From positions 17,062,001-17,126,000 of the forward strand of contig NC_088354.1 of the NCBI RefSeq assembly GCF_036884655.1: a stretch of 64,000 nt of DNA, given 5' to 3'. Both the position numbers and the translations under genes were made by a program. Under the pieces are notes generated by a model, which did not search any database, was not told the DNA's origin, and was given only the letters and a program-made list of their open reading frames with translations. The DNA comes from Musa acuminata AAA Group (taxonomy: Eukaryota; Streptophyta; Magnoliopsida; Zingiberales; Musaceae). Each line of letters opens with the position of its first letter. Position 1 is the first letter of the stretch. Shown one piece after another: positions 44,616 to 57,211 of the stretch.

Positions 44616-45430
44616 TCCTTCACCCAGCTCACAAAGGAATTCAAGCTCCATTTCCTCACCAATGTGTGCACCAAGCCCTCTACAACCATGCTACATGTGT
44701 TGAAGCAGGATGAACCCCTCTCCCGTTTCATCACTTGTTTTTTCAATGAGATCTGACAGGTTCAAGACACCCACCCATTACCGGTAATTCAAGCCTTCAT
44801 GATGGGCTTGTAGCACTAGAAGTTCTTCTAGTCACTAGTTGAGAGGCCGCTCATAACTATCCCCAAAATGCTCCAAAAGGCCAACCAGTACATGGCCATA
44901 GAGGCCATGATCTAAGGTTGACACGAGGAGCCCCACAAGAGGCCATGCCAAGAGCTACCTCGAATGTCGACCTCGGGTTCCCCAAGAAGGAGGCATGCCC
45001 GACCTGAGATGGTGCACCCAAGGCCCAGACTAGCCCCCCTCAACATGACAAGAATAGAGATTTTCTTACAAATAAGAGAGAAAGGATTTCCGAAGGAGCC
45101 AATGCATATGGGAACTCCCTTGGAGCAGAGGGACAGGTCGAAGTATTATAGTTTCCACCGCGACTTGCGTCACAACATGGAAGAATGCTAGGACCTTAAG
45201 TACCATATTGAAGAACTCATTTGAAGAGGTCATCTCGGGAGATTCCTACACAAGCCCCAACAACCCTTATCACACTTGCTTGGCTCTATGGAGAAGCAAA
45301 TTGATGTCATCTTTGGTAAACCCACCTTGGGAGGGGACAGCTCCTCTAGATGTAAAACCTATGCCTAAGCCGCTATGGAGAAGTGCTAGAGACAAGAGGA
45401 AAGGCCGAAGATTACCTTTAAAGTAGGGGA
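44616..45430 (+). pseudogene. Gypsy gag C-terminal part
   Basis: After the duplicated part the frame continues APLNMTRIEIFLQIREKGF, then MGTPLEQRDRSKYYSFHRD and NMEEC, then HIEELI. These match the gag region just before the zinc knuckle and protease in Tat-like Ty3/gypsy elements (lineage inferred). Stops at 45190 and elsewhere make it dead. It ends where the LTR fragment at 45442 begins. Confidence 0.85.
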
Positions 45431-45441
45431 GACCAGGCACC

Positions 45442-45911
<470 letters not shown>

Positions 45912-46531
45912 GATATTCATGGATCTATGCAATGGGAATCGGATCGTGATAAGATCAAGATAATAAGACTAATTCGCCTTTAAACACAGACCCTAAATAA
46001 TCCCGATCATAAGTTATTCGAGAGGGACATCGAGATAACCGGATAGACTAGTGTACTATATACCCATCCATATGATAGAGGTGGTTGATCTCATAGCTGC
46101 TCATGTGGGGACACTAGGGATATAGTGTAAGTGTATATTGGAGAATGAGTTCACTAATTAATCCACTCACGGAATGCTAGATGGTTGATGATGCTTTATT
46201 GTTAGACAATGATTCCGTCATCTAAGTGGTATATCTTATCCTTAGACTTGAGAGACCAAGGATGTCCTGTATGAGTACTCCACTCTTTGATACCAGATTT
46301 ATAGGTTTGGAAGTTCTAGATCTAACACTGTTAGGAACTGGGTCGGCACTAAGAGGAGGAGTGAATTAGTGCAGTGGATAAAAACGTTGGTTTCGGAAAA
46401 TCTTTCATACGATAAAACCCGAACTCAGAAATGCTTAACTTGAAACACGTGTTCATAAATGTATTGAAGGCAGTAAGCTATTAAAGAGGTTTGCAGTAAA
46501 GATAAATTACTCAAAGTAAAATGTAAATTCC

Positions 46532-46752
46532 AATGGTTCATTGGAAGAGAAGACTTTTGAAAACCATTTTTGACTAAATTCCATAAATCAGATTCAACGA
46601 AATTAAGAAAACTCTTATTCGAGTTTAATATGTGTAGTCCGTCCCATTAAACAAGGGAGGACGAATGAGAGAGTGACCCTCTTGAAAGTCAAAAAGAGCC
46701 ATTTCTCTTAGGTGTTAAACCAACTAAGAAATCATGAAGCTCTGATACTAAT
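46532..46752 (-). pseudogene. Primer site and truncated copia gag start
   Basis: The minus strand reads TAGTATCAGAGC just inside the LTR, then MALFDFQEGHSLIRPP and LFNGTDYTY, the same gag start as at 30105. It is cut after about 60 codons by the internal deletion. Confidence 0.85.
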
Positions 46753-48359
46753 TGTTAGGAACTGGGTCGGTACTAAGAGGGGGAGTGAATTAGTGTAGCG
46801 GATAAAAACGTCGGTTTCAAAAAATCTTTCGTACGATAAAACCCGAACTCGAAAATGCTTAACTTGAAACATGTGTTTGTAAATGTATTGAAGGCAGTAA
46901 GCTATTAAAGAGGTTTGTAGTAAAGATAAATTGTTCAAAGTAAAATGCAAACCAAATTTTAGAGTGGTTCGGTCATCGTGACCTACATCCACTTCGCCAA
47001 TTCCTCTTTTGTCGAGGCCACTGACATCTATTATCGATCTTCCTTTAATAGGCAAAGATCAACCTCTTTATTAAACCTCTCTTCTCCTTTTCATAGGTTT
47101 AGGAGTCAATCTTTACAAGCACTCACTCTTCTCTTATAGAATTCTAACACTTAGACTAGAGGAGGATTCTCACAAGAGATTTCTACGGTGTTTTTCTACT
47201 TTTAAACTCTCTGTGCTTATGTGTTTTAACTAAGGATGAGAGGGGCATTTATAAGCTTCAAGTTGATTCAAACTTGGAGCCTAAAAACATATCATCCTAG
47301 GTTTCCCGGGCACGGGCGGTACCACCGCTTGCGCTAGGTGGTACCACCGCTAGTATGAGTCTGGCACTGACATTGCACTAGGCGGTACCACCACCTGGGA
47401 TGCTTTGTTGGGCTGTACCACCACCCAGACTAGTGGTACCACCGTTTGGCACCCTGCCAGGGGTGGTACAACCGTCCAGATTGATGGTACCACCACCTGA
47501 CATACTCTTGAAGATTGTGCCATGACGATGTCACTTCTTAGGGCATTGTTTGGGCCTCTCATTAGGCCCAACACAGTCTTTACATAGGCCTAGCTGGCCC
47601 CTAACTGGGTTGGCCCAAATCCAAACCCAATTACGTGCTAACTATGATTCCTAAGACATTTGCTAAGCTAAATAAGTCCCTATGTCTTGGTTTCTTCCAG
47701 CGATCTTTCGGCGAACTTCCGACAATCTCTCGGCAATGTTCCGGTGGACTCCCGGTAAGCTCCTGGACTTTACGATGATCTTCTTGGTGAGTTCTGACGA
47801 GCTTCTCTGGCAAGCTCTGAGACTTCTCGGCTGGTTCCATCAGAACTTTTGACGAATGTCTGGACTTCCGACGAACTCTCGAACTCCCAACGAAATCGCG
47901 TCGTTGACTCCGGAACTTCATTTTGCTTCATGCCTTGCTATTGTAGTTAATCCTATACATGTAAAATACACTTCGATCTAGACAATTAATACTAAGCATT
48001 AATCATGTTATCCGGCATGTCATTGGTCCCTCGATGCTTCGTCCGATTCTTCGGCGCATCGTCCTCTCTTGTGGCCTATTATCCAATCGGCCAGTTGACT
48101 CTGTAACTCTGATATCCTTAGCGCAATATCTACTCTTCTTGGCCCAATGCCCGAATCCATGGCCCGAAGCCTTCTGTCGATACGTTGACCGATCCACCGG
48201 TCCAACATCTAATCTTCTGACATGTTTTCCCTCGGCATAACATGATTCTTCCTGTTTTAATTGTCTCATCCTGATTGAAGCATCCTGCATCACTCAAAAT
48301 GTAAATTAAATCATAAACACTTATCAATTGGTTTCATCATCAAAATCCGATATTCAACA
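46753..48359 (-). repeat. Full LTR (1607 bp) of the deleted element
   Basis: The minus strand begins TGTTGAATATCGGATTTTG and ends CAGTTCCTAACA. It carries the GTTCGTCGGAAG repeats (47690-47900) and the palindrome block (47315-47515), where GGTACCACCGC and GCGGTACCACC motifs are dense. Confidence 0.9.
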
Positions 48360-49508
48360 AACACAACCGGTCATCGGGAGTGGTAGTCAACCTTACGAGG
48401 GTTATTGAGTATCAATAGAGGATCATCCGCTCTCGGTGTCATGAGAAGAATATCCTATATATTCTTTCTCAAACAAATCCTTGGCTAGTGTCATTCAGAT
48501 TAAGAGAGAAAGAGTTCTCTAGGAGAATCTGATAAGAGCGAGACTTGAGTAGAAAACGTATGGGCCTGACAGCACCATATCTAGTATACAGTCTCTGAGG
48601 TATTAGATGGATGAAGGATTATAGATGTATAATAACTGAGGATAGATAGATCTAATGGATTGGATTTCCTATATCATTTGAGGACTATGACGCAATGGCC
48701 TAGTATATCTGCAATCGATGAGTCAAGTGAATTATTATGGAGATAATAATTCACTGAACCAGAAGGAATTCTAACAGGTATGACTCATAGCCAGCTTGAT
48801 ATTAGGCTTATAGGATCACACATATATGATAGGTGTTGTGATGAGTAGAGGTTCGATTATGAGATATTTATTGGAGCCCCTATCTTATTGGATATCCAAT
48901 AAGTTCCTGAATTATTAGATCCTATGGATGAGATCCAATAAGAGCCAATGAGAAATTATTGGGTAGACACCCACTAATCTAATAGGTATGGGTAGTTGGA
49001 TGGAGATCCAGTACCCAATATGACAGGATCCATTAGGGTTATGTTGATAGAGGGCCTCTATAAATAGGAGGAACTAAAGGGCCATGGGCTAGGTTCTTTT
49101 GGCGGTCACCTCCTATTCTCCTCTCCCTCTCTGCCTCAACCTATAGTCTCTATTTGGGGCATATAGACAGCAAGAAGGGGTAGCCCCTTCTTGATTTTGT
49201 GATGCACGCTGTGAGGAGAATTGTGCAACAATTTAAGGAGCATCTTCGTAGTCCCTACCATTTGGATCACCACTAGAGAGGAGAATATTTGACCTCCTCC
49301 ATCTTCTCCCATAGATTTATAGGAATTCAAGGATATACAATCTCCCTAAGTAATACAATCTCCCTTATACGTATAGTTTTTTAATTTTATGGATTTTTAC
49401 ATGCCAATCTTTGCAGAACGATAAAACCTTATTTTCTATGAAAAATTCTGGGATTTTATTTTCTATTCTTCTGCTGCACATGTGATATCACCCCAAATTT
49501 TCTTATAG

Positions 49509-49520
49509 TGGTATCAAAGC
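49509..49520 (+). other. Primer-binding site TGGTATCAAAGC
   Basis: A tRNA-Met-type primer site follows the split LTR and precedes the gag at 50627. Confidence 0.75.
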
Positions 49521-50626
49521 TAGATTACTCATGTAAAATATTGGCTTTTAAACTATGTGTGTACATGTGATGTGTATATGTGATATGTGATGTGGATGGA
49601 TGATCATGGACCTTATGATGTGTGTGTACATGTGATGTGATTATTATTATTATTACGGCCTGTGAGCCTCCAATTATTTCTCATTTATTATTGGGAATAC
49701 ATACCTGTGATTAAGTTATAATTACATGAGGAGGCGCAGCGGGGGCATGGAGGCGATAGCAGGATCCATGAGGCCAAGACCGACGATCGTGACCCATGGA
49801 TCTAGATGCACCGCGATGCCGATGGAACTGACGAGGACAAGATTGATGATTATAGGGCATGGAGATGCATCAATACACACATAGGTCGTGATATGATTGA
49901 TTGGACCCACTAGCTCGGGCCTAATCATATTAGGCTATGGTTTATAATCATCTGGTATGACTGTTCATGTGATGTGTGGTTGCTTATACACATACTAGAT
50001 ATGTATATATTTGCATTCGATATAGATATATATTAAATATGTGTGTGTGACACATCATAGGAGACCGAATCAAAAATCTCCTAACTTGATAATATTAAGT
50101 CGGTAAACATAAGATAATTAGATTGACCCATGTATAGCCTTCCATCGTTATAGAAAAAAAATTAATTTTCGATGTAGGTTGAGTTGGTCGAGTCCCTTGA
50201 GACTCATCTATATCGCGATTCGATATTTACCTATGATATAGAGATGTCACCGGTGACTTGAGGACGTGGTATGCTTAGTCGAGTCCCTCGAGAGCATATC
50301 ATCGAATCAGACTCATTCTGTAATAATGGTGATGACTTAACCGAACATCATAGTAGGTCATGTCCCTTAAGGCTATAGTGGTTCAAAGGTCGAACAGGAT
50401 GGGAATCACGAGTTATGATTGGCAAGAGTTGCTACCTTTTCGGGCTTAGCATAATTGGACGAGTCTCTCGAGGTTACGTTGAGACGCTGATTGGATCCTG
50501 ATCCCCACTAGAGATCCGCTGAAGATCTTCGATTCACATACCAGAGGGAGTTGTGTGTTTTACGAAAAATAGTGAGAGTAGATGAAGATAAAAGATTATA
50601 TTTTAGTTATTTACTTTTTGTAATGT
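49521..50626 (+). mobile_element. Copia leader between primer site and gag
   Basis: About 1.1 kb without a coding frame, between primer site and gag on the same strand, consistent with an untranslated leader. Phrases such as TCGAGTCCCTTGAGACTCAT/TCGAGTCCCTCGAGAGCATA recur (50190, 50280, 50370, 50460), a loose internal repeat of about 90 bp. Confidence 0.6.
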
Positions 50627-51480
50627 TTGCATGTTATTTTGCTACATGTTTATTTTCAGAACATGTTGCTTTCAAATCTCTTACGTGACATACTTGATGT
50701 CAATCACCTCATTGGTCCAAATTACACGAATTTGCTATACAATTTGATAATCATTCTCATGGTAGGAAAAATCGTGTATGTCCTTGATATAGTATTGCCT
50801 ATGCCCGAGGAAGGGGCAAGCGAGGATGAGATTGCTCACTACATAAATTACATAGATGACTCCACTCTTGCTCAGTGTTACATGTTGGGCTCTATGACTC
50901 CTGCATTACAGAGACAACATGAAAAGATGGATGTCAGATCTATTCACCTACATGTCTATAAATTATTTGAGGAATAGGGAAGGACTCAACAATATGAGAT
51001 ATCCAAGAGTCTCTTCTGTGCTAGGATAACTAAGGGGACACCGGTTCAGAACCATATCCTAAAGATAATTGAGTGGATAGAGAAACTTACAGGTCCAAGA
51101 ATGGTCCTAGAGGATAACCTATGTGTGGATCTTATGCTTCAATCCTTACTAGATTCTTTTTTTCAGTTCATAATGAATTTTAATATGAACAAACTTGAGG
51201 TGACTCTCCTTGAGTTCCTCAATATATTAAAGGAGGTAGAGAGTACTATCAAGAAAGAGAAGACAGTTCTCTATATTAGTGAGACTAGAAAAAAAAAAAG
51301 GCATTTAAGAAGGGCAAGAGCAAGGGCAGACTAGGTAAAGCAAAGGTTGCTAAGAATAACCTGTTGAAGGACAAAGGCTAGTATTTCTACTATGGCAAAT
51401 ATGAGCACTAAAAGAGGAACTACAAAGAGTACCTTGTAGAGAAGGCAAAACAGAAGCTTGGAGAAGCTTCAAGTACATTC
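50627..51480 (+). pseudogene. Copia gag, damaged
   Basis: 50627-50977 contains LIGPNYTNLLYNLIIIL, DDSTLAQCYMLGSMTPALQR and HLHVYKLFEE. After a stop it continues YEISKSLFCARITKGTPVQN, then LCVDLMLQSLLDSFFQFIMN (51101-51334). A zinc-knuckle-like GQYFYYGKYEH...RNYKEY is readable in shifted frames near 51380-51430, with its first cysteines mutated. This is copia gag in normal order, inactive through stops and shifts. Confidence 0.85.
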
Positions 51481-52205
51481 ATGATCAGTCTACATTTGTT
51501 AGATCTTTATGATAACATATTAGATACCGACAGTACTTATCACATTTGCAATTTATTGTAGATTCTAGTAAGGCCTAAGAGATTGGTGAGAGGTGAGATA
51601 GACCTCAAGATGGGCAATGGAGCAAAAATTACTATAATGGCTGTTAGCGAGGTCACCCTACATCTACCTGGTGGAGCTATTATTGCATTGGACGCATGCT
51701 ATTTTGTTCCTTCTATTATCAAAAATATTATTTTTATTTCATGTTTGACAGTTAGTGGATATAAATTAGTTTTTAAGAATAATAGTTATTCAATATTATT
51801 AAATGATAAGATCATCACGAGAGGAACATTACATAATGGTTTGTTTATACTAGACACTACTCCACATATTGTGAATGTAAGTGTGTCTAAGAGAAAACGA
51901 GATGAGGTGAATAGTGTATACCTATGACATTGTAGGTTAGGTCATATCCATGGAAGAAAGATTCAAAATTTACTAAAGGAATGATATCTAGATCTATTCG
52001 ACTATGAGTCATATGCAACTTGTGAGTCTTACCTTCATGGAAAATTGACTAACTCTCTATTTAGTGGAATTGAAGAGAGAGCTACTTAGTTGTTGGAACT
52101 CATACATAGTGATGTATGTGGTCCCATGTCAACTCATGACATAGGTGATTACTCCTACTTCATTACTTTCACTAACGATTTCTCTAGGTACGAACATGTG
52201 TACTT
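51481..52205 (+). pseudogene. Copia protease and integrase N-terminal remnant
   Basis: The reading ILDTDSTYHICNLL resembles the protease active-site region. The open stretch 51583-51927 (VRGEIDLKMGNGAKITIMAV, then CYFVPSIIKNIIFISCLTVS) is the conserved protease-integrase linker. CRLGHIHGRKIQNLLK and the block ELIHSDVCGPMSTH, YSYFITFTNDFSRY start the integrase. It stops abruptly at 52205, where unrelated gypsy sequence begins. Confidence 0.85.
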
Positions 52206-52930
52206 GAACATCCAGAAGAGAGCCTTGAACATGAAGAAGAAGATGCAGAAGAAGAGCCACAATTGACCGAAGTTATGGTACATGCACTAGCCGGCTACTC
52301 AAACCCGCAAACGATGAAAGTTGGAGGTCTTCTCAAACAACAACCGATCACTATTCTCATCAACACGGGCAGTATTAATAACTTTCTAAATAGTAAGGTT
52401 GCTATCTGGATGGCTTTACCTATTAAGAATTGCAGCAGGTTTGACGTTATGGTCGTCGACGGATAGATTTTGAAGTATGATCGTAGGTGCCCACGAGTGC
52501 AATTATTGCTGCAGGACCAAGAGATAATTGCATATTTCTTCCTCCGCCCTCTTGATGATCATGAGGCCATGCTCAGAATTAAATGGTTGATGACATTAGG
52601 TGATGTTTCTTAGAATTTTATACAACTAATTATGAAATTTTACAGTAACGAGAAACAGGTGATACTGCACGGGAAACGTGGGGGCGACGTAATGATGATT
52701 TGCACATAACAAATGGAGAAGGTTTTGTATAAAGCATGCAGCGGCTTTTTGGTACAACTTGAGCAGCAAACTGAGAGCTAATAGAATTTGAAGATCCAAA
52801 CCTACTTCCTTTGCTTGCTGAATTTTCAGATATATTTGACGAATCGTACAACCTATCTCTTACCATTGGCATGATCATTATATAATGATTCTTCTAAGCA
52901 AACCTCTAGCAAACACTCAGCCATATCATG
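52206..52930 (+). mobile_element. Ty3/gypsy protease fragment, plus strand
   Basis: The open stretch 52263-52466 reads MVHALAGYSNPQTMKVGGLL, then ITILINTGSINNFLNSKVA. The aspartic protease motif D-T-G-S has become N-T-G-S. After a stop come CPRVQLLLQDQEIIAYFF, IKWLMTLGDVS and GFLVQLEQQTE. This is the protease-to-RT linker of a gypsy polyprotein. It has no LTR on either side and sits between two copia fragments. Confidence 0.85.
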
Positions 52931-52949
52931 GGACTCGTAAAATATTTTA

Positions 52950-54350
52950 AAGTACTGAACCACTCCACATGTCAATGACTTGTTCTTACCCTTTGAACTC
53001 TTCATTTCTCATTTCATAATGTTGAGTAGGGTTGCTATCATTGGTGGATCTTTTATTCAAAGAGTTTTAGCCCCATCAATTTTGATGTTGATCTTACAAC
53101 TTCTCTTATAAGAGGTTTGGTGAATGGATCATCTTCCACTTGTAAAACAAGAGGAATTGTTTTTGTTTTTTGTACACGAGTGCTTCTCCTTAATTTATGA
53201 TATTGCTCTCCAACCTCTTGTGAACTTGATTGATGTCCAATCAAAGGAATATTAGGTTGCTCACCAACCTTTTGAGATGTCTCCACTAGTGACTCTTCAC
53301 TAATTAGAGGATGAACATTATTACTTGAAGTCAATAAATGTTCAAAGAACTCCATGTCTCGAGAATCTATTATGATTTTATACTCCAAATTAAAAAATCT
53401 ATATGCTTTGCTATTTGAGTCATAGCCTATAAATACACATTTGATTCCTCTAGGTCCCAATTTTGTCCTTTGAGGATCATTATTCTTATAATATGCAAGA
53501 CACCCCTATACTTTAAAATAACCAATATTATGTTATCTTCCTTTCCATAACTCATATGGAGAGATCTTTTTTTTTTTTTAAAGGGAATTCTATTTAAGAT
53601 ATGACATGCAGCCAATAAAGCTTCTCCCCACAAATTATAAGATAATTTAGCATGCAACAACATAGCATCAATCATCTCTAGATAAGTTCTATTTTTTCTT
53701 TCTGCTAATCCATTATGCTTGGGTGTTCATTATGCCATGTTGTTCACAAAACAAGTTAAATTCATTAGGAAAGTATTCTCCTCCTCTATCACTTCTTAAA
53801 GATTTAATTTTCTTCCCCAATTGATTTTCAACTTCTGCTTTATATACCTTAAAAGCATTAAAAGCATCATTTTTATGTTTCAATAAGTACACATATGTGA
53901 ATCTAGACATATCATCTATAAAAGTAAAGTAATGAAATATCTATTACCTCCTCTCGTTAATATGTCATTTAATTCACATATATCAAAATGTATTAAGTCT
54001 AACAAATTAGTATATCTTTCAACACTTTTGAATGGTTTCTTCATCATCTTTGATTTAACACAAATTTCACATTTATTAAGATTATCAAAATGATAATTTA
54101 TTAAACTATACTTAACCATTCTTCTAATGGTGCTAGTTCTAATATGTGTTAATCTATCATGTCATAATGAATAAGAATCAACAATATAAATAGAAGCAAC
54201 ATCTTTATTAAATTTAGAATCATTGTCAACAATAGATAATTTGACTATTTGAATCTCTTACCCTTTTGTGACTTCTTTCTAAGTCTTGAAGAGTGCCTTA
54301 TCATAGTAAACATGGACGGTAGCACAAGTATCGTACCACTAACCAGAAAC
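52950..54350 (-). pseudogene. Copia integrase remnant, minus strand
   Basis: From 54300 downward the minus strand gives the zinc-binding region and NKCEICVKSKMMKKPFKS (53916-54119), LDLIHFDICELND, then LKHKNDAFNAFKVYK and KIKSLRSDRGGEYFPNEFN (53713-53910, holding the catalytic D-R-G-G-E-Y). Next are LLHAKLSYNLWGEALLAACH (53427-53675) and MGPRGIKCVFIGYDSNSKAY (53053-53460). It is truncated before RT. The next frame pieces are separated by stops and shifts. Confidence 0.88.
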
Positions 54351-54351
54351 C

Positions 54352-55224
54352 TTAGCCAAATATGGCATTCACTTCGCTGACCATAACGATTATATTATCA
54401 TCTCCCTCAATGGAGTTGACTTTCGGTTTCTGGCCCTTTTTAAATCTGTAATCCCTAGCAAAATGACCAGGTTTTCCATAAACAAAACAACCTCCACTTT
54501 TTGGCTTCTTAAATTTTCTTTGATCCCTTTTGAGGCCAAAATGATTTTTCTTGTTTTGTTTGCCTTTGTTGGAATTCTTAGGCTGATTCACAACATTTGC
54601 TTTTATATTGCCAAAAGAGTTCTCATTCTTTTCTCTCATCCTCGATTCTTCCTCGATTTGAAGATATTTTTGAATTTGCTCCAAAGTGATATCCTTGGAG
54701 TCATGCAAAATCTTCTTCCTATACCCTTTCCAAGATAAAGGCAACTTGGCTATTATAGCCCCTACTTGAAAAGGTTCAGGAAGTTCGATTTTTTCAGCCT
54801 TCAATTGATTAACAATGACCTGCAACTCATGCAATTATGCCAAGATTGGCTTGTCATCCATAAACTTATAATCAAAATATTTAGAAATCAAAAATTTCTT
54901 TGTATCTTCCTCCTCGGCATGATACTTGAATTCCAAAGTATTCCAAATTGCTTTTGCAGATGGTTCCACCGTATAAAGATCATAAAGCCGATCCGAAAGA
55001 GCATTGAGAATGTGTCCTCTACACATGACTTCATCTTCGATTCTCTTCTTTTGTTCAGCCTTGACTTCATCAGTGTCATCATCGGTTGGATCAGGAATTG
55101 GTTGAAGATTTGGATCAAGCACATAGAAGATCTTCAATGCAGTCAACATGAATTTCATCTTGTCTTGCCAACGGGTAAAATTCGTTACATCAAAACGATC
55201 CAAACGAACAAAATCTTGATTCAA
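54352..55224 (-). pseudogene. Copia gag, minus strand (two nearly joined open frames)
   Basis: 54835-55224 starts MNQDFVRLDRFDVTNFTRWQ and includes YVLDPNLQPIPDPTDDDTDE and LYDLYTVEPSAKAIWNTLEF. One stop separates it from 54352-54834, which has HELQVIVNQLKAEKIELPEP, VGAIIAKLPLSWKGYRKKIL, a Lys/Asn-rich linker and a zinc knuckle C-F-V-Y-G-K-P-G-H-F-A-R-D-Y whose second and fourth ligands (normally Cys) are Tyr. Apart from this it is the best preserved gag in the window. Confidence 0.92.
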
Positions 55225-55760
55225 TAATTTGATGATATTTGTGGCTGAATTTATATAAACTCACAAATATCGTTTTTAGATTGTTGAAAAAATACGACAA
55301 AGAAGAGGATAAAAACACTATGAAAACAAATAACAAACACAAGATCAAGAATACTTTAGGAAAGATATTTTGGCTTGAAACGTGTATAAACACTTTTCTA
55401 AAAATGATATTTTGCACCCTCTTCTCAATAAGATTGCTATGGGTTTGATGCAAATAGTTTTAGTGGATATGACAAGCCTTTAGAAGATCTGTATTGAGCA
55501 AACAATAAAAAATCTTCAAAGAGGAATTAGAGAATATCTAATTCAATCACTTGGAGAGTAAAGAAGAAGAATATGAAAAAGATGTCTTAATAATTTATCC
55601 TCAAATATCTATTTATAGATATTTTCTCAAAAGACACGACCTTTGAAAAATAACTACCAATATAACTATAAAAGAAAATACCTTTTCAAATAAATTTTTT
55701 GAAAAGAAATTCTTTTTTCTTTTTAATTTAAACAATTTATAACAGATCAACTATCTTGAC
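55225..55760 (-). repeat. Probable 5' LTR/leader of the minus-strand copia element
   Basis: It lies just upstream of gag on the minus strand. A minus-strand TATCTATAAATAGATATTT dyad (about 55604-55622) looks like an LTR TATA region. I see no clear tRNA-Met primer site, and no second LTR is present for comparison, so the limits are uncertain. Confidence 0.5.
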
Positions 55761-56859
55761 TGCGCTAACGAAGTTCTCTTTGGAATGTTTGACTGTAGCA
55801 TTAGGAGTTAGAGCAAGCGTTAGTGAGATTTGTGCGCTAGTTCATAAATAAATGAAGTAAAGTAACAGAACAATAAGTTGTTATAAGTAAATAAGTAATG
55901 CTCTATTTTATTAATCAATTATATCATGTGCTTCTTATCTCAATGAAAGGTAGCTTCAAACTCGCCCTACTGCGTTGTTACTGCAGGAGAAGTCTCGTAT
56001 CCAAGTGGAACCGTCGAAAGAAATGGTGTCTCTGCCTTCGTATAGGCTGCCTCTACTCTCATCTTTGCGCTATTCCTAGGCGCTACTCTCTTCCAATCTG
56101 TAGTTGGGGGTGGTGCTACACTGAACTCCAATCTCAAGTAATAATTGAACTTCACGGCAATACCTCCGCTTCTCTATATATAGGATTCCAGTCAAGCACC
56201 CGAAGATCAATCAATTGAACTGCTTGGATTGGACCACGTTCAATTGACCACTTGACCATCTCTTACTGATCCCAAAGACTGGACTGACTCTTAAAGCGAC
56301 CTATACCATTTAAGCTACCTATACCTTGGGTGACAAACGACTTCTATAACAGAACAGGTGCACCTACATTCCACAAGTGCTTTCGCAAGAACAAGTGAGA
56401 AGTCAAGTTACCAACAAAAGAGGTCTGTCTTAATTAGTTCATCGAGCTAACAAACTCAAGCATAAGATCTGATGGCAGTACAGGATTCTTACCCAAACCC
56501 TGTTGCAAATGTAAATACGGAGCTTTCTTTTCGAACAGATACACATCATTTACAGCGGCTTCTGATCTCTCTCTTTCGTCGAAAGGAGCAGAATCAAGAT
56601 CTTCTACAGAATCAAGCACTAGTCCAGTGCTGGCGACTTCACGTTAGGATCTCTCACCATTGCTTATTATTATTAGACATATTTTCCATTATTGGAGTTG
56701 GTTAAGCCAAGCATGCAAAGTCAAAGGGAGAAGAACCTGCAGCAATAGGTAAAGAGCCAACAGTAGATCGAGAAGTAAGGAATTGAAGCTGTTAGATTAG
56801 AAACCAAATTAGAAGCGAGGGCCGTTAAGTTCAGACGTTAGATACTAAGTTACAAGATT
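55761..56859. other. Unassigned sequence, moderately GC
   Basis: There is no recognisable coding homology. Open stretches at 55898-56218 (plus) and 55967-56155 (minus) overlap each other and lack known motifs. Composition and context suggest another LTR or leader, but I cannot show it. Confidence 0.4.
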
Positions 56860-57211
56860 GGTATGAAGATCCTCTCCTTAACTCGAAAACGAGAAATGAT
56901 GTAAATGGTTATTGATCTTCATATATACGAAGTAAGATTGGTAATAAAAGTTAGTGGGCTCAAGCGAATAGGAATCGAGAGAGGGCATAGGTTGAAAAAG
57001 ACCAAACCACTATAAATCAATTTATATTCTTTCTCTTGCGTATGATTTTTTTATCTTGCTTACTTATTTTCATTTACCTTGAAACTTTTACTCACGTTCA
57101 ACACTTGATTAATCATATTTTTGAAACATGTTATTTTATCAATCAGGTTTTTAAATCAATTAAAATTACTATAGTACTAATTCATCACCTCTAGAGTCAT
57201 TAAGATCATAA
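56860..57211 (+). repeat. LTR 3' fragment of the TGTTGAAT family, heavily decayed
   Basis: The order CTCCTTAACTCGAAAACGAG, TTGATCTTC, GGAATCGAGAG, ACCAAACCACTATAAATC and ACTAATTCATCACCTC parallels the last 350 bp of the LTRs at 28530 and 33233. A degraded primer site (TTGATATTAATAC) follows at about 57215. Confidence 0.65.

Larger units (their letters stand above)
42091..44986 (+). repeat. Tandem segmental duplication, copy 2 (2896 bp)
   Basis: This is the second copy. Beyond its end the gypsy gag continues uninterrupted (AAGAAGGAGGCATGCC), so copy 2 keeps the original right junction and copy 1 the original left junction. Differences from copy 1 seen at about 42414, 44074, 44249, 44567, 44589 and 44757. 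Confidence 0.96.
46329..48359 (-). mobile_element. Internally deleted LTR element with target duplication AACAC
   Basis: AACAC flanks it on both sides (46324-46328 and 48360-48364). On the minus strand the order is: a full LTR (48359 to 46753), primer site and the first 200 bp of gag (46752 to about 46532), then only the last 200 bp of a second LTR (about 46531 to 46329). So nearly all of the internal region and most of one LTR are missing. It belongs to the TGTTGAAT...CCTAACA family. Confidence 0.92.

Noticed and set aside
52206..52930. Possible endogenous pararetrovirus, because of the aspartic protease-like region
   Set aside because: The surrounding wording is that of a Ty3/gypsy polyprotein linker, and no movement protein or coat protein was seen anywhere in the window.
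55898..56218. 106-codon plus-strand open frame
   Set aside because: No homology recognised; it overlaps an antisense frame and lies between retroelement pieces.
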